From NCBI GenBank assembly GCA_944376605.1, contig CALWDE010000005.1, forward strand, positions 1 through 35,360: DNA of 35,360 bases, written 5' to 3'. The stretch's first letter is position 1. Each line of letters begins with the position of its first letter. This DNA is from an uncultured Bacilli bacterium. Lineage in GTDB: Bacteria > Bacillota_I > Bacilli_A > RFN20 > CAG-826. Under the pieces are notes generated by a model that was given only the letters and a program-made list of their open reading frames with translations, was not told the origin of the DNA and ran no database searches. Of the stretch, positions 15,143 to 23,531 are shown in pieces. Made by a program: the position numbers and the translations under genes.

Positions 15143-17452
15143 TCTCTTTTCACCTCCTTCCTCTATAAAAGCAATTGGGCAGGCAGTTTCCTTTGGATAA
15201 GAAACTGGCTTCCAAAAGTTGATGGTAAGAGCGTTTAACACAACAAAGACAGAACTGCAGCTCATTGCAATTGCCCCAATCATTGGAGTAAGAGCAACGC
15301 CTCCTAAATAATAGAAAGCACCTGTTGCCAGCACTACACCAACTAAGTTATAGATAAATGCCCAAAATAAACCAAGCTTAATGGTAGTAAGGGTTCGTTT
15401 GGATAAAGAGATAGCGTTATAAACATCAAGTAGTTCATTCCGTAACAAGACAATATCCGCGGATTCTTTTGCAATATCGGATCCTGCACCAATAGCAATG
15501 CCTAAATCGCTAGAAGTTAAAGCAATTGCATCATTCACTCCGTCACCTACCATCGCCACTAAATGATGGTCATCTTGATGTAAACTTTTGACAATAGATG
15601 CTTTCTCTTCTGGTAAAACCTCTGCAATAACGCGGTCAATTCCTACTTCTTTCGCAATAGAGCTTGCCGTAAGCTTGTTATCTCCTGTGAGCATAATCGT
15701 CGTAATTCCCGCCTCTTTTAATAAAGATATGGCCTCTTTCGCGTGTGGTTTGCATTCATCTTTTAGTGCAATTAAAGCCTTATTTTCATGATCAATGCGG
15801 ACAAACAATACTGTTTTTCCTTCTTTTTCCATGAGATTTGCAAGCTTATTGAGGTCTTCTGGTACATTATCTTCAAATAAGCGGCGGTTTCCTACCTCCA
15901 CAAAGTGGCCATTTACAACCCCCTCTAGTCCTACTCCGCTACGCGATGTAAAAGAGGTAACGGGATATGATTCTTTCTTTTGGCGGTAGCTAGTAATAGC
16001 GGAAGCTAGAGGATGCTCAGAACGTTCTTCTAAAGCAGCGACATAAGGATAGGAGTTCTCCCCTTCCTTTAACTCTTTATAGTCGGTAACTTTCATTTTT
16101 CCTTCCGTCAAAGTTCCTGTTTTATCTAAGACTACAGTTTTCACAAAATGAGCTTTTTCTAAGATTTCCGCATTGGAGATTAATAAGCCAGATTGCGCCC
16201 CTTTCCCGCTGGAAACCATAATAGCAACCGGCGTAGCAAGTCCTAGTGCGCAAGGACAAGCAATCACCAAGACGGAAACAGCAAAATTAAAAGCCATTTC
16301 AAAGCTAACTCCCGAAGAAAGCCAGCCAATAAAAGTAGCAAGAGCAATGAGCAAAATCGTAGGAACAAAATAAAGAGAAATCTTATCTACAAGTTTAGAA
16401 ATCGGTGCTTTGCTATCCGCGGCCTCTTTGACTAAGCGAATAATGGTTTGAATAGAAGTATCTTGGCCTACCTTTTCTGCTCTCATATGGATATAGCCAG
16501 AATCTAAAATCGTAGAGCTATAAATTTTTGCCTCTTTCTCTTTATAAACAGGTAATGCCTCTCCTGTAATATTTGCTTCCATAAAGGAACCTTGTCCTTC
16601 CACAATCACGCCATCAACTGGTACAAGCATCCCTTTTTTCACAATTAAGATATCGCCTACATGAACCTCTTCTACTGGGATTTCTTTTTCCGTGTCTTTG
16701 AAAAGTAATAGAGCCTTTTTGGGCGCTAAATCCATTAAATCTTCAATGGCTTTTGTTGTTTTCTTTTTAGAGAGTCCTTCTAGATATTTCCCCAAAGAAA
16801 CTAACGTTAAAATCATGGCAGCACTATCAAAATAAAGATTATGTTGATAATGCTCTAGAGTAGCAAAATCTTGCTGTCCTAAAGCATAAGCCATCATATA
16901 AATGGCAAAAATGCCGTATATAAGAGAAGCAGAAGCACCAAGAGCTATCAAAGAGTCCATATTCGGCTCTAGATGAAATAAGCGCTTAAAGCCACTTACA
17001 AAATAATGGCCAAAGAAAATAAGGGAAGGGAAGGTTAAAAGAAGTTGAGTAAAGGCGTTTACTAAGGCGTTTTCTCTTCCCTCTAAAAAAGAAGGTAAGG
17101 GAATTCCAATCATCTGCCCCATAGAAACGTACATTAATAAAATTAAGAGTAAGACTGCTACTACTAAAATCCAGAAATCTTTTTCTTCGTAAAATCTTTT
17201 TCGCTTTTTTGGCGCCTCTTTTGCAGGGATTTTACCTCTTTCCTCCTCTAAAATCGCGTGATATCCGCCTTTTTCTACTGCAGCAATGATTTGGTTAGTT
17301 CCAACCTCTTTTTCTGCAAATTCTACTTCCATGGAATTAGTAAGAAGAGAGACGCTACAACTTTTAACTCCTTTTAATTTACTTACGGCGCGTTCCACGT
17401 GTGCTTGGCAGCTTGCGCATGTCATTCCCGTAACAGCAAAACGTTTTTTCAT
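14942..17452 (-). CDS. copA: Copper-exporting P1B-type ATPase with C-terminal HMA domain
   Basis: An 836-residue P-type ATPase for Cu(I) export. Domains in order: N-terminal HMA with MTCASC at 10-15, eight membrane helices, the actuator TGE near 296, the CPC copper motif at 399-401, the phosphorylated Asp in DKTGT at 443-447, an SEHPLA motif, GDGVNDA, and a second HMA with MTCPMC at the extreme C-terminus (771-836). A C-terminal HMA is unusual, since these domains are normally N-terminal. The start is ATG 17452, with GGAGGT 7 bases upstream, overlapping the csoR stop as ATGA; a GTG at 17461 is rejected. It is co-transcribed with csoR and therefore copper-induced. A strong internal ribosome binding site precedes the last domain. 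Confidence 0.93.
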   Translation of the reverse strand: MKKRFAVTGMTCASCQAHVERAVSKLKGVKSCSVSLLTNSMEVEFAEKEVGTNQIIAAVEKGGYHAILEEERGKIPAKEAPKKRKRFYEEKDFWILVVAVLLLILLMYVSMGQMIGIPLPSFLEGRENALVNAFTQLLLTFPSLIFFGHYFVSGFKRLFHLEPNMDSLIALGASASLIYGIFAIYMMAYALGQQDFATLEHYQHNLYFDSAAMILTLVSLGKYLEGLSKKKTTKAIEDLMDLAPKKALLLFKDTEKEIPVEEVHVGDILIVKKGMLVPVDGVIVEGQGSFMEANITGEALPVYKEKEAKIYSSTILDSGYIHMRAEKVGQDTSIQTIIRLVKEAADSKAPISKLVDKISLYFVPTILLIALATFIGWLSSGVSFEMAFNFAVSVLVIACPCALGLATPVAIMVSSGKGAQSGLLISNAEILEKAHFVKTVVLDKTGTLTEGKMKVTDYKELKEGENSYPYVAALEERSEHPLASAITSYRQKKESYPVTSFTSRSGVGLEGVVNGHFVEVGNRRLFEDNVPEDLNKLANLMEKEGKTVLFVRIDHENKALIALKDECKPHAKEAISLLKEAGITTIMLTGDNKLTASSIAKEVGIDRVIAEVLPEEKASIVKSLHQDDHHLVAMVGDGVNDAIALTSSDLGIAIGAGSDIAKESADIVLLRNELLDVYNAISLSKRTLTTIKLGLFWAFIYNLVGVVLATGAFYYLGGVALTPMIGAIAMSCSSVFVVLNALTINFWKPVSYPKETACPIAFIEEGGEKRMDKITLKVKGMTCPMCVKHVTNALLRVNGVKEAHVSLEEEKAEVEGEDLKRETLIAAITEEGYSAE

Positions 17453-17739
17453 TTTGCCCACCTCCGAATAAGTTCATAAGCTTCTTCCATAGCATGATCC
17501 CCGTCTTCTTGAACCTCTTTAACCACACAAGTTCTTAGATGACGTTCAAGCATATCTCCACTTAAAGAATGGATAGCTTTTTCTACCGCAGTTAATTGAT
17601 TAACAATATCCGCGCAGTAACACTCTTCCTCCACCATTTTGGAAATTCCCCGTAATTGGCCTTCCATTCTGGCAAGGCGGTGTAAGATTTTTTTCTTTTC
17701 TTCTTCACTTCTTTTGGTATGTCTTTCTGTGCATTTCAT
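17449..17739 (-). CDS. csoR: CsoR-family copper-sensing repressor
   Basis: A 96-residue all-helical repressor of the CsoR/RcnR family. The Cu(I) ligands C-H-C are present: Cys in EECYCADIVNQL, and His and Cys in ERHLRTCVV. The N-terminal basic helix and the RMEGQLRGI motif that contacts DNA are normal. Copper binding would release it from the operator just upstream and allow expression of csoR-copA. The ATG at 17739 is preferred over TTG 17745; a second ATG at 17734 is also possible. No good Shine-Dalgarno is present, and the -10 lies only 8 bases upstream. Its stop overlaps the copA start (ATGA). Confidence 0.92.
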   Translation of the reverse strand: MKCTERHTKRSEEEKKKILHRLARMEGQLRGISKMVEEECYCADIVNQLTAVEKAIHSLSGDMLERHLRTCVVKEVQEDGDHAMEEAYELIRRWAK

Positions 17740-17747
17740 GCGCAAAA

Positions 17748-17774
17748 GATATACCCTCGGGGGGTATATTGCAA
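17748..17774 (-). promoter_or_regulatory. CsoR operator within the csoR-copA promoter
   Basis: A 21-bp inverted repeat, ATATACCC (17749-17756) and GGGTATAT (17762-17769), matches the GC-centred TACCC/GGGTA form of CsoR boxes. On the minus strand, TATATC (17748-17753) is a plausible -10 and TTGCAA (17769-17774) a plausible -35, with a 15-base spacer filled by the operator. Repression would be by blocking polymerase. Confidence 0.8.
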
Positions 17775-17784
17775 GGAAGATGAT

Positions 17785-19122
17785 TTATTCTTCTAAAGGA
17801 ACTCCGTGTAAGTGAGGCAAATGAAGCGCTTTTTCTTCCACTTCAATGACTCCATCATATAAATCTTCCACCTTATGAAGATATAAAGGTAAGCACGCTA
17901 AAGCGTAAACAGGTAAAGAAACAAGAACAGCAAGAAGCGCGCTTAAGGCGTCTCCGCTCATCGCAAATAAAGAAGAGGCAAGTAAGGTTGAAGCAGTAAG
18001 AGGAATTTTATTTAAGACCGCTAAAAAGAAACACGCGGCATATACCGTCCAGAAAGCGGAAGAAGAGGAATCCATTCCCCAATAAGATTCCCCAATTAAA
18101 GTAAAAATACGGCCAATAAGAGCGCCCATTGCTAAAGAAGGAATTACAATTCCACCACTTGCCCCGGCATTCCCGCCTATTAAAGTAATCACAAAACGAA
18201 TTACTAGATAAGAAAGAACAAGATACCATACCTTTTCTTCCATCATTCCTTCTACTAAGCCATGCCCGCTTCCAATCACGGATTCATAAGGGAAAAAGAA
18301 GGCAAATATCATGACCACGACAAAGAATAAAAGCATTCGGAATCTAGCATATTTCCCGTCTCTTCTCATCCGCACATAAGCATTTAGTTTGATAAATAAA
18401 TAGGAAAAAAGATATACCACAAGCGGTACCGCGATAAATAAACAAGGAAGAAGGATAAAACTAAACCAAGAAGGGAAGATAAGTCCTTCAATGGCAAAAA
18501 TCATTTTCATTCCTGCCGTAATATCAATGGCGTAAGCGACTAAGAAAGCAGATAAACACATGATGGCACCTTTCCACAAAAGACGCCAAGAGAAGTGATG
18601 CCAGCCTTCTTCAAAGCCATAAAATAGTCCCGCAAGAGGAGATAAAAATGCGGCAGCAAATCCTGCGGATAAACCCATCGCAATCTCTCCCCGGTTCCCT
18701 ACGTTATGATGATCCATTCTTTGCCCAAGCACTACAATTTGGGCAGAAATAAGCCCGCCTACTCCTTCAGGTCCTAAAGGAATTGCCGTAATCGCGGTAA
18801 CAAAACTGGAAGAGATGACCGCGACAAGACGATGAAGTCCCCCGATTTTTTCTTCTCCTCTGATGGCCATTAAAGCGTGAGGAACCTCAATCCCTTCCGC
18901 GATAGGTTCCGCGCGGATGATGCGATATGCCAAAAGAGCAGCAACAACGGTAATGACAACTTCTGCTCCAATGACAAGAGGGTCACGCGAAGCATGCATT
19001 CCTAACGATAATTCACTAAGAAGAGTGAAAAGAAGACTATAAGCAGAAATAGCAAGACCAATAAATACTCCAAGAAATAAAACGTGAAGAATATCAAGGA
19101 AAACCGCGGTCAACTTATTCAT
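17785..19122 (-). CDS. CLC-type chloride channel or H+/Cl- antiporter
   Basis: A 445-residue membrane protein of the CLC family. Recognisable elements are IPLGPEGVGGLISAQIVVLGQ (the GREGP-type motif with the gating Glu kept), SPLAGLFYGFEEG (the FNxPLAGxxFxxEE motif with the inner proton Glu), and GGNAGASGGIVIPSLAMGALIG (the GxFxP-type motif, here GIVIP). The first selectivity motif GSGIP is replaced by AEGIEVP, so anion preference is uncertain. Retention of both glutamates suggests coupled H+/anion exchange rather than a channel. It ends 45 bases upstream of csoR on the same strand with no clear terminator between, so some read-through into the copper operon is possible. Confidence 0.88.
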   Translation of the reverse strand: MNKLTAVFLDILHVLFLGVFIGLAISAYSLLFTLLSELSLGMHASRDPLVIGAEVVITVVAALLAYRIIRAEPIAEGIEVPHALMAIRGEEKIGGLHRLVAVISSSFVTAITAIPLGPEGVGGLISAQIVVLGQRMDHHNVGNRGEIAMGLSAGFAAAFLSPLAGLFYGFEEGWHHFSWRLLWKGAIMCLSAFLVAYAIDITAGMKMIFAIEGLIFPSWFSFILLPCLFIAVPLVVYLFSYLFIKLNAYVRMRRDGKYARFRMLLFFVVVMIFAFFFPYESVIGSGHGLVEGMMEEKVWYLVLSYLVIRFVITLIGGNAGASGGIVIPSLAMGALIGRIFTLIGESYWGMDSSSSAFWTVYAACFFLAVLNKIPLTASTLLASSLFAMSGDALSALLAVLVSLPVYALACLPLYLHKVEDLYDGVIEVEEKALHLPHLHGVPLEE

Positions 19123-19199
19123 CGTGCATTAGATTACCTTCTTTCTTCTTTACCTTCTAGCAGGAGTGTTGAAAAGACATCCTCGAAATACAAATAGTT

Positions 19200-19208
19200 T
19201 GGTAAACT
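19200..19208 (+). promoter_or_regulatory. Extended -10 promoter of the ABC transporter operon
   Basis: TG-G-TAAACT lies six bases before the ATG at 19215 and there is no Shine-Dalgarno. No good -35 is present at 17 bases, which is common for extended -10 promoters. This would give a leaderless mRNA. Confidence 0.4.
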
Positions 19209-19214
19209 ACCCTC

Positions 19215-19988
19215 ATGGCCATCTTATCTACGGACAATTTACGAAAAACATTCTCCCTGCCAAAAGAAAAGGGTGAACCTCTTTTTGCTAAAAGAAAACG
19301 CCTTGTTGCGGTGAATCAGCTTTCTCTTTCTTTTGAGGAGGGAGAAATTTATGGTCTTTTAGGTCCAAATGGAGCAGGAAAAACTACTGCTTTACGGATG
19401 ATTGCTTCTTTAATTAAGCCAGAAGAGGGCAAAATCTTTTATCAAGGAGAAGATATTGAGAAAAATCTTACTGCTTATCGAAAAGAAATAGGTTTTTTAA
19501 CTTCTGAACTCAAACTTGATGGGTTTTTTACGCCTAATCAAACATTTGATTATTTTGCGCGTTTATACGCGATGGACGAGAAAGAGGCGAAAGAAGAAAA
19601 AGAAATCTTATTTGAACGTTTTCATATTAGTGAATATCGAAATAAAAAAATTGATGAACTTTCTACTGGCATGAAACAAAAGTGTTCTTTGGCTTTATCT
19701 CTAGCGCATAAACCGAAAATTGTCATTTTTGATGAGCCTACCAACGGACTCGATATTGTAGCTTCGCAAGAAGTAGAACAGTTTTTACTCGATTTAAAGA
19801 AAAGTAATCATTTGGTGCTTCTCTCCACACACATTTTTTCTTTGGCAGAAAAGTTATGTGACCGAATTGGCATACTTTTGCATGGAGAACTGAAAAAAGA
19901 AGATACCAAAGAAAAATATAAGGAAGAAGGCGGATTAGAAAAAGTCTTCTTCGCTTTATATGAAAAAGAGGGAGGAGACAATCTATGA
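19215..19988 (+). CDS. ABC transporter ATP-binding protein, NatA-like
   Basis: A 257-residue ABC ATPase. Walker A is GPNGAGKT near residue 50, the Q-loop region is TSELKLDGFFTPNQ, the signature is LSTGMKQK, Walker B is IVIFDEP, and the switch His is in LLSTHIF. The long insertion KEKGEPLFAKRKRLVAV before Walker A is typical of NatA-type exporters. It pairs with the permease whose start overlaps its stop by four bases (ATGA). The complex probably exports Na+ or another small cation, or a peptide; sodium is inferred from similarity to NatAB only. Confidence 0.9.
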   Translation: MAILSTDNLRKTFSLPKEKGEPLFAKRKRLVAVNQLSLSFEEGEIYGLLGPNGAGKTTALRMIASLIKPEEGKIFYQGEDIEKNLTAYRKEIGFLTSELKLDGFFTPNQTFDYFARLYAMDEKEAKEEKEILFERFHISEYRNKKIDELSTGMKQKCSLALSLAHKPKIVIFDEPTNGLDIVASQEVEQFLLDLKKSNHLVLLSTHIFSLAEKLCDRIGILLHGELKKEDTKEKYKEEGGLEKVFFALYEKEGGDNL

Positions 19989-21160
19989 AAGGTCTTGCTA
20001 CCATCTTTAAAAAGGAATGTCTCCGTTATTTTACCGATTACCGGATGCTAATTGCCCTCTTCTTACCTGGTATTTTGATTTTTGTTCTCTATATGTCGAT
20101 GGGAAACATTATGACAAATATTGTTTCTACCCCGGCAATAGAAAATACTGTTTTCCATATTGCCTATACCGACGATTTTGGAGAAGGGGAATATCCTAAA
20201 TTAGTTTCTTTATTAGAAGCAACTTTCACTTCCGGAGGAAGGGGCAATACTTTAAAAACTTATCCTCTTTCGGAAGAGGAATCTCTTTCTGCAAAAGAAG
20301 AAGTGAAAAAGGGCACTTATGATGTCTATTTGGACTACTCCCCTTCTTTTGAAGACGAGTTATTAGGCGAAAAGGTTCAAACACTTAATATTTACTATAA
20401 TGGCGCATCGGAAAAGGCTACTTATTTGTACGAATTAACTTCTAGTCTCGTATCTTTTGCCTATAACGGTTATTTGTTAAATCAAGAAAACGGGTTCCCT
20501 ATCGACAGCAATGTTGCCGAAGAAAATTTCCGCATGGATCAAGTGGCAAGCTTCTTAATTCCTTTATTAACTACAACCTTCCTTTTCTCTCCGATTATTT
20601 CTTTAGCGCCAGAATCTATCGCTGGTGAAAAAGAAAGAGGGACTTTAGCAACTTTACTGATAACTCCTGTATCTAGAAGCGCGATTTCTTGGGGAAAAAT
20701 ACTGGCAATTTCTCTTGCCTCGCTTGCCTCTGCCCTTGTGAGCTTTTTAGGAGTATTCTTCTCCATTCCTTCGATATTACCTGGGTTCCAGTTATCTTTT
20801 GATAGCGCCTTCCCAATCTTAATCCTCTTCTTGTTAAGTGATATTTTGTTTGTAGGAATTGGTATTGCGATTAGTGCCTTTGCTAAAAGTATTAAAGAAG
20901 CGAACTCTTATTTGGGAGGATTACTCACTTTAATGATGGTCGTTTCTCTTCTTTCAAGTATTCTTGATTTTAGCGCTTTACCCTTCGCTTTTATTCCTGT
21001 CTTTAATATTTCTTCTTGTATGTCTCTTATTTTAAAATCTTCTACTTTCCCGTGGCTTTATATGACAATTACGATTGTAGTTACCGCTTTAGCAGCAAGT
21101 CTTGTCGTCTTTTTTTCCAATCGTCTTTTCCGCTCTGAAAAGATTATGTTTCGAAAATAA
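19985..21160 (+). CDS. ABC-2 type permease, NatB-like
   Basis: A 391-residue ABC-2 permease. One N-terminal helix (ALFLPGILIFVLYMSMG) is followed by an extracytoplasmic domain of roughly 150 residues, then a block of five or so helices starting at FLIPLLTTTFLFSPIISLAPE. The conserved ESIAGEKERGTLATLLITPVS segment, typical of NatB and other ABC-2 exporters, is intact. It partners the ATPase encoded immediately upstream with a four-base overlap. Substrate is unproven. A weak stem CCTCT/AGAGG lies downstream, but without a T-run it is not a convincing terminator, so read-through into the lipoprotein gene is possible. Confidence 0.88.
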   Translation: MKGLATIFKKECLRYFTDYRMLIALFLPGILIFVLYMSMGNIMTNIVSTPAIENTVFHIAYTDDFGEGEYPKLVSLLEATFTSGGRGNTLKTYPLSEEESLSAKEEVKKGTYDVYLDYSPSFEDELLGEKVQTLNIYYNGASEKATYLYELTSSLVSFAYNGYLLNQENGFPIDSNVAEENFRMDQVASFLIPLLTTTFLFSPIISLAPESIAGEKERGTLATLLITPVSRSAISWGKILAISLASLASALVSFLGVFFSIPSILPGFQLSFDSAFPILILFLLSDILFVGIGIAISAFAKSIKEANSYLGGLLTLMMVVSLLSSILDFSALPFAFIPVFNISSCMSLILKSSTFPWLYMTITIVVTALAASLVVFFSNRLFRSEKIMFRK

Positions 21161-21238
21161 GCAGTAAATTTTAACAATTTTTTCTTGATATTTTCCTTAT
21201 CACCTCTAAAAAAGAGGCAAAGAAAAGGAGATTTTCTT

Positions 21239-23425
21239 ATGAAACACAAAGCATTCTCCCTTTCCTTACTTGCTGCAGTCTTAGCGCTAGCTGGATGCGG
21301 CGGTGATGGAATCTCTTCTTCTACTTCAGAGCCAAGCTCCTCTGATCTCACCTCATCCCTTCCACCTGATACCAGTAGTAATTCGTCCGCTACAAGTTCC
21401 ACTCCTATTGAGGAAACTTGGGATGAACTCTTCCTGACCGAGATGCGTCTTGCCTTATGCGGTTACACTTTGCCTTATATCGATTTATCCGGATATACAT
21501 GGGATTTTATCGAATATTCTGGTGGTTTATATTCGCTTGAAGTAGAAAACGCTCCCTTCTCTTTGGTAGAAGAATATGCCGCAATTCTTGCTGAGAGCGG
21601 GCTAGAAAGATTAGAAGGCACAGAAAGCTACGAATATAACTATGAGTTTATGTATGAAGGCGCGCACCTTTATCTTCAACTCTATCTCGCAGATGAAACC
21701 TACAACACCATTGGAGAAGGAACTGGCGTTATGTGCGTGGACGCTATGGCAAGAGAAGCAGTCACCGAATACCCTGCCGATACAATTGCTGCCCTTGTTG
21801 CAGCTTTAGCAGGGGATGCAGAAGTGAACTTCCCTGACTTATCTGCCTATCCAAGTGGCGACTACTACATTTATGATGGCACATCAACAGAAGGACTATT
21901 CCAAATTCAGTGGACTGGCATAGAAGATACGGTTACCCCAGCTGATCTTGCCCCTGCCTTTACTGCCGCAGGTTGGACTCTCAGTGATGATTCCACTTAT
22001 CTTGATCCTACTGGCACTTTAATTGCCATCATTGCCCAAGATATTGATGACGGGACGACCTTTGTTCATGTTGAGCTTGCACCTTTAACTTCTGTGCCAA
22101 ACGATGAGTTAAGTGAGTACTTTGGTCTTACCATCGACTTACCAGATTATCCAGGTGATGCAACCTATGAAATCGTAGATTATTCCATCTTTGGTATTTA
22201 TTATCTTTCGGTTGTACCAGTAGAAACTGCCTCTTTAGATGCATGGATTGCCGTATTTGTTGCTGAAGGATGGACAGAAAATGGTGCGGCTTCTGATGGA
22301 TCTCCTTATTTATTAAGCCCAGACGCTACCTATCAAGTTTCCTTAACTCTAGATACTAGTTATGGCGAAATTATCGTGCAGTTCCTTCAACCACAAATTA
22401 ATTATGATGCGTATCCAGCTGCCGAAGTAGCTGAGCTTGTCACTGCTTTAGGAGCAACAGGAGTCACTCTTCCTGATTTAAGCTCTGTTACAACAGAAGG
22501 CGGAATTGTCATCGCGGATATGATCGATGAGGGAGGCTATTTCCAACTCATTTGGTCTGCGCTTGATGGCGATAAAACAGAAGAAATTGCTGCTATTTAT
22601 GAAGAAGCAGGATGGACTTATCGCGCGACAGAAGGAGCTTATGTAGATCCTACTGGCACCGTTTCTGTGATTCCTGCCTATGTTATGGATAGCAACTATG
22701 ACTATGTAACCTTAATTCAAGTTTCTCTTGCTGGCGAAGCGCCTAGCGCTGCATGGCCAGAAGACGGCTTTGCAGAAGAAATTGCAAGCCTTGGATTAAG
22801 CGGCTCTTTACCTGCTATAGAAGGAGCAAGTATTAACGAAGTCTCTGCAGAAGTAGATGATTACAACGGCACTTTATCCATTGCGGTTGCTACTGTTACG
22901 GAAGAAGAGGTTGCTGCCTATGCTAGTGTCTTACTAGAAGCTGGATTTGAAGCAATTACGCTTGGAAGTAGCAGTTTAAGCAATGTCTTCACCGTTTATG
23001 GCGATACTGAAAATAATCTTGGTGTAGAACTTATTTATCAAGACGGCGTGCTTTATATCAGCGTTTTGGATTTAGCTTGGAACTTACTTTATGATGCAGA
23101 TTATCTCTCTACCATCATCGAATACATGGGCGCTACTGTAACGCTTCCTTCTACCTCTTTAGAAGGCACTTACTGCTATATTGATACCAGCATGCTTGAT
23201 TATGGCTATGCTATGGCCATTATGACGATTGCTGGAGGAGACTATACCGAAGCAGTTACTACCGAATTAACAGCAAATGGATGGGTAGTAGATCCAACCA
23301 GCTTCGAAGGCTCTACTAGCTTACTTTATGGCACAACGGAAGAGTACACCTGTGTCTTCTCTCTTAGCTATGACGCGACCAATAACATTACGGAAATCTT
23401 AATTCAGGTTCCGGGTGCTTATTAA
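21239..23425 (+). CDS. Large lipoprotein with about six repeated domains, unknown function
   Basis: A 728-residue secreted lipoprotein. The signal peptide ends in the lipobox LALAGC near residue 20, followed by a Ser/Thr-rich linker of about 35 residues. The rest consists of about six divergent repeats of 100-120 residues. Each has a pattern of LP-D-L, then aromatic strands, then a helix ending in AGW or similar (AAGWTLSDDSTYLDPTGT, EEAGWTYRATEGAYVDPTGT). The composition is very acidic with few Lys or Arg outside the signal. I do not recognise the repeat. The start ATG 21239 has AAAGGAGA upstream; a longer reading from 21185 is rejected because it would bury the signal peptide. A small paralog follows. 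Likely at the outer membrane face; role unknown. Confidence 0.82.
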   Translation: MKHKAFSLSLLAAVLALAGCGGDGISSSTSEPSSSDLTSSLPPDTSSNSSATSSTPIEETWDELFLTEMRLALCGYTLPYIDLSGYTWDFIEYSGGLYSLEVENAPFSLVEEYAAILAESGLERLEGTESYEYNYEFMYEGAHLYLQLYLADETYNTIGEGTGVMCVDAMAREAVTEYPADTIAALVAALAGDAEVNFPDLSAYPSGDYYIYDGTSTEGLFQIQWTGIEDTVTPADLAPAFTAAGWTLSDDSTYLDPTGTLIAIIAQDIDDGTTFVHVELAPLTSVPNDELSEYFGLTIDLPDYPGDATYEIVDYSIFGIYYLSVVPVETASLDAWIAVFVAEGWTENGAASDGSPYLLSPDATYQVSLTLDTSYGEIIVQFLQPQINYDAYPAAEVAELVTALGATGVTLPDLSSVTTEGGIVIADMIDEGGYFQLIWSALDGDKTEEIAAIYEEAGWTYRATEGAYVDPTGTVSVIPAYVMDSNYDYVTLIQVSLAGEAPSAAWPEDGFAEEIASLGLSGSLPAIEGASINEVSAEVDDYNGTLSIAVATVTEEEVAAYASVLLEAGFEAITLGSSSLSNVFTVYGDTENNLGVELIYQDGVLYISVLDLAWNLLYDADYLSTIIEYMGATVTLPSTSLEGTYCYIDTSMLDYGYAMAIMTIAGGDYTEAVTTELTANGWVVDPTSFEGSTSLLYGTTEEYTCVFSLSYDATNNITEILIQVPGAY

Positions 23426-23444
23426 TCCATTCTACTTTGCTTCT

Positions 23445-23473
23445 AACCCCCTTCTTGGGGGTTTTCTTTTTCT
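23445..23473 (+). terminator. Intrinsic terminator between the two lipoprotein genes
   Basis: AACCCCC (23445-23451) pairs with GGGGGTT (23457-23463) around a 5-base loop, followed by TTCTTTTTC. It ends the large lipoprotein transcript. Confidence 0.85.
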
Positions 23474-23531
23474 TTCTTGATGTTCGAAACAAGAAACGAT
23501 AAAAAGTAGATGTAGAAAAGGAGACTTTCTT

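Noticed and set aside
17449-17461. copA starting at GTG 17461
   Set aside because: ATG 17452 has GGAGGT at ideal spacing and forms an ATGA overlap with the csoR stop; the GTG start would sit in that ribosome site.
19123-19214. Fluoride riboswitch in front of the CLC gene
   Set aside because: The short divergent region lacks the GGNGAUGG-like start and the conserved pseudoknot elements, and the CLC motifs do not match the fluoride branch.
21170-21238. Terminator between the ABC permease and the large lipoprotein gene
   Set aside because: The CCTCT/AGAGG stem is only 5 bp and no T-run follows it.
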